Origin: Crocinitomicaceae bacterium
Lineage (GTDB): Bacteria > Bacteroidota > Bacteroidia > Flavobacteriales_G > Salibacteraceae
Direction: 5' to 3'
NCBI GenBank assembly: GCA_002713215.1
Contig: PAVO01000024.1
Span: forward strand, 56,900-120,899
Length of the DNA stretch: 64,000 bases
The notes under the pieces were generated by a model that saw only the letters and a program-made list of their open reading frames with translations, searched no databases and was not told the DNA's origin. Shown piece after piece: positions 63,796-64,000 of the stretch. Each line of letters opens with the position of its first letter. Positions within the stretch are counted from its first letter, which is position 1. The position numbers and the translations under genes were made by a program.

Positions 63796-64000
63796 TCTTT
63801 GAATTGTTTCTACTAGGGGTAAAAAGAAAACAAAAATGCGGAGAAATTCTCAGTTAGCTCCTAGAATTTTGCCCAGTTTGGTCAAAGTACTTCTGTTCAC
63901 TTCAATAATTCACTCCTTTAGACTTGCAAAGGAAGTTATTGATATCTTGAAATTATAATTAAAAAGGAAAAGGTACACTACCAGGTCACTCCAAGCTTCA

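Noticed and set aside
63836..63958. A 40-codon rightward frame beginning MRRNSQLAPRIL in the last 205 bases
   Set aside because: No ribosome-site-like context, no recognisable features, AT-rich region next to the end of the window; it may equally be an upstream region of the next gene. Not called.

Overview
The window comes from a Bacteroidota chromosome, most likely a Flavobacteriales-type marine or aquatic bacterium. The evidence is AT-rich DNA, three large proteins ending in type IX secretion (T9SS) sorting domains (two type A, one gliding-associated type B), Bacteroidota-only small families, frequent TTG starts, and many upstream TANNTTTG / TANNTTCG boxes, which resemble the Bacteroidota sigma-factor -7 element. 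No rRNA, tRNA, CRISPR array, prophage or insertion sequence was seen. No stretch longer than about 300 bases lacks a gene; the longest gap (9273-9530) holds a nested palindromic element.

Layout. 1-6.3 kb: housekeeping. Peptide deformylase (cut by the left edge) and ruvX run leftward; dapD, a GT9 heptosyltransferase-like gene, a YrdC/Sua5 gene, a CCA-adding enzyme, a pRiA4b ORF-3-like gene and miaA run rightward, tightly packed. 6.3-12.7 kb: a TerB-like protein, a GT87-like membrane protein, an ACMSD-like amidohydrolase, the palindromic element and several small secreted or membrane proteins. 12.7-17.9 kb: a two-gene NAD-linked molybdenum formate dehydrogenase (leftward) facing a CxxCH lipoprotein. 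17.9-21.7 kb: a DUF4294-like protein, a Bax-inhibitor-1 protein, biotin carboxylase and a TPR protein.

21.7-41.5 kb is a surface-polysaccharide locus, almost all leftward. Its promoter-proximal part (41.5-35.3 kb) looks like a ketosugar-acid (Kdo8N- or nonulosonate-like) module: a KdnB-like iron-dependent dehydrogenase, a KdnA/SpsC-like aminotransferase, a fused CMP-transferase/PseG-like protein, an SpsF-like cytidylyltransferase, a methyltransferase and a NeuB-family synthase. Next come an MBOAT acyltransferase with an unusual C-terminal domain, a DltD/AlgX-like SGNH partner, a possible 40-residue membrane peptide, a GT-B-like protein, a Wzx flippase and a Wzy polymerase. A Wzz-like gene is inverted inside the locus. 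The distal part holds a PIG-L deacetylase, an LpxD-like acyltransferase, a GT2, a second Wzy/WaaL protein, a second DegT aminotransferase and the initiating sugar-phosphate transferase. I infer that they build, modify, export and polymerise one lipid-linked glycan.

41.7-49.6 kb: a DPP-IV-type S9 peptidase and a POT peptide transporter (peptide scavenging), ribH, an NTF2-like protein, a GNAT acetyltransferase, a secreted HExxH protein and an ABC-F ATPase with a degenerate second P-loop. 49.65-61.3 kb: three consecutive giant T9SS cargo proteins, two built from a Cys-paired repeat ending in GCDS. 61.3-63.8 kb: a leftward, overlapping set of a YhiN-type flavoprotein, a GreA-C-terminal-like protein, a TfoX-N protein and a small conserved protein.
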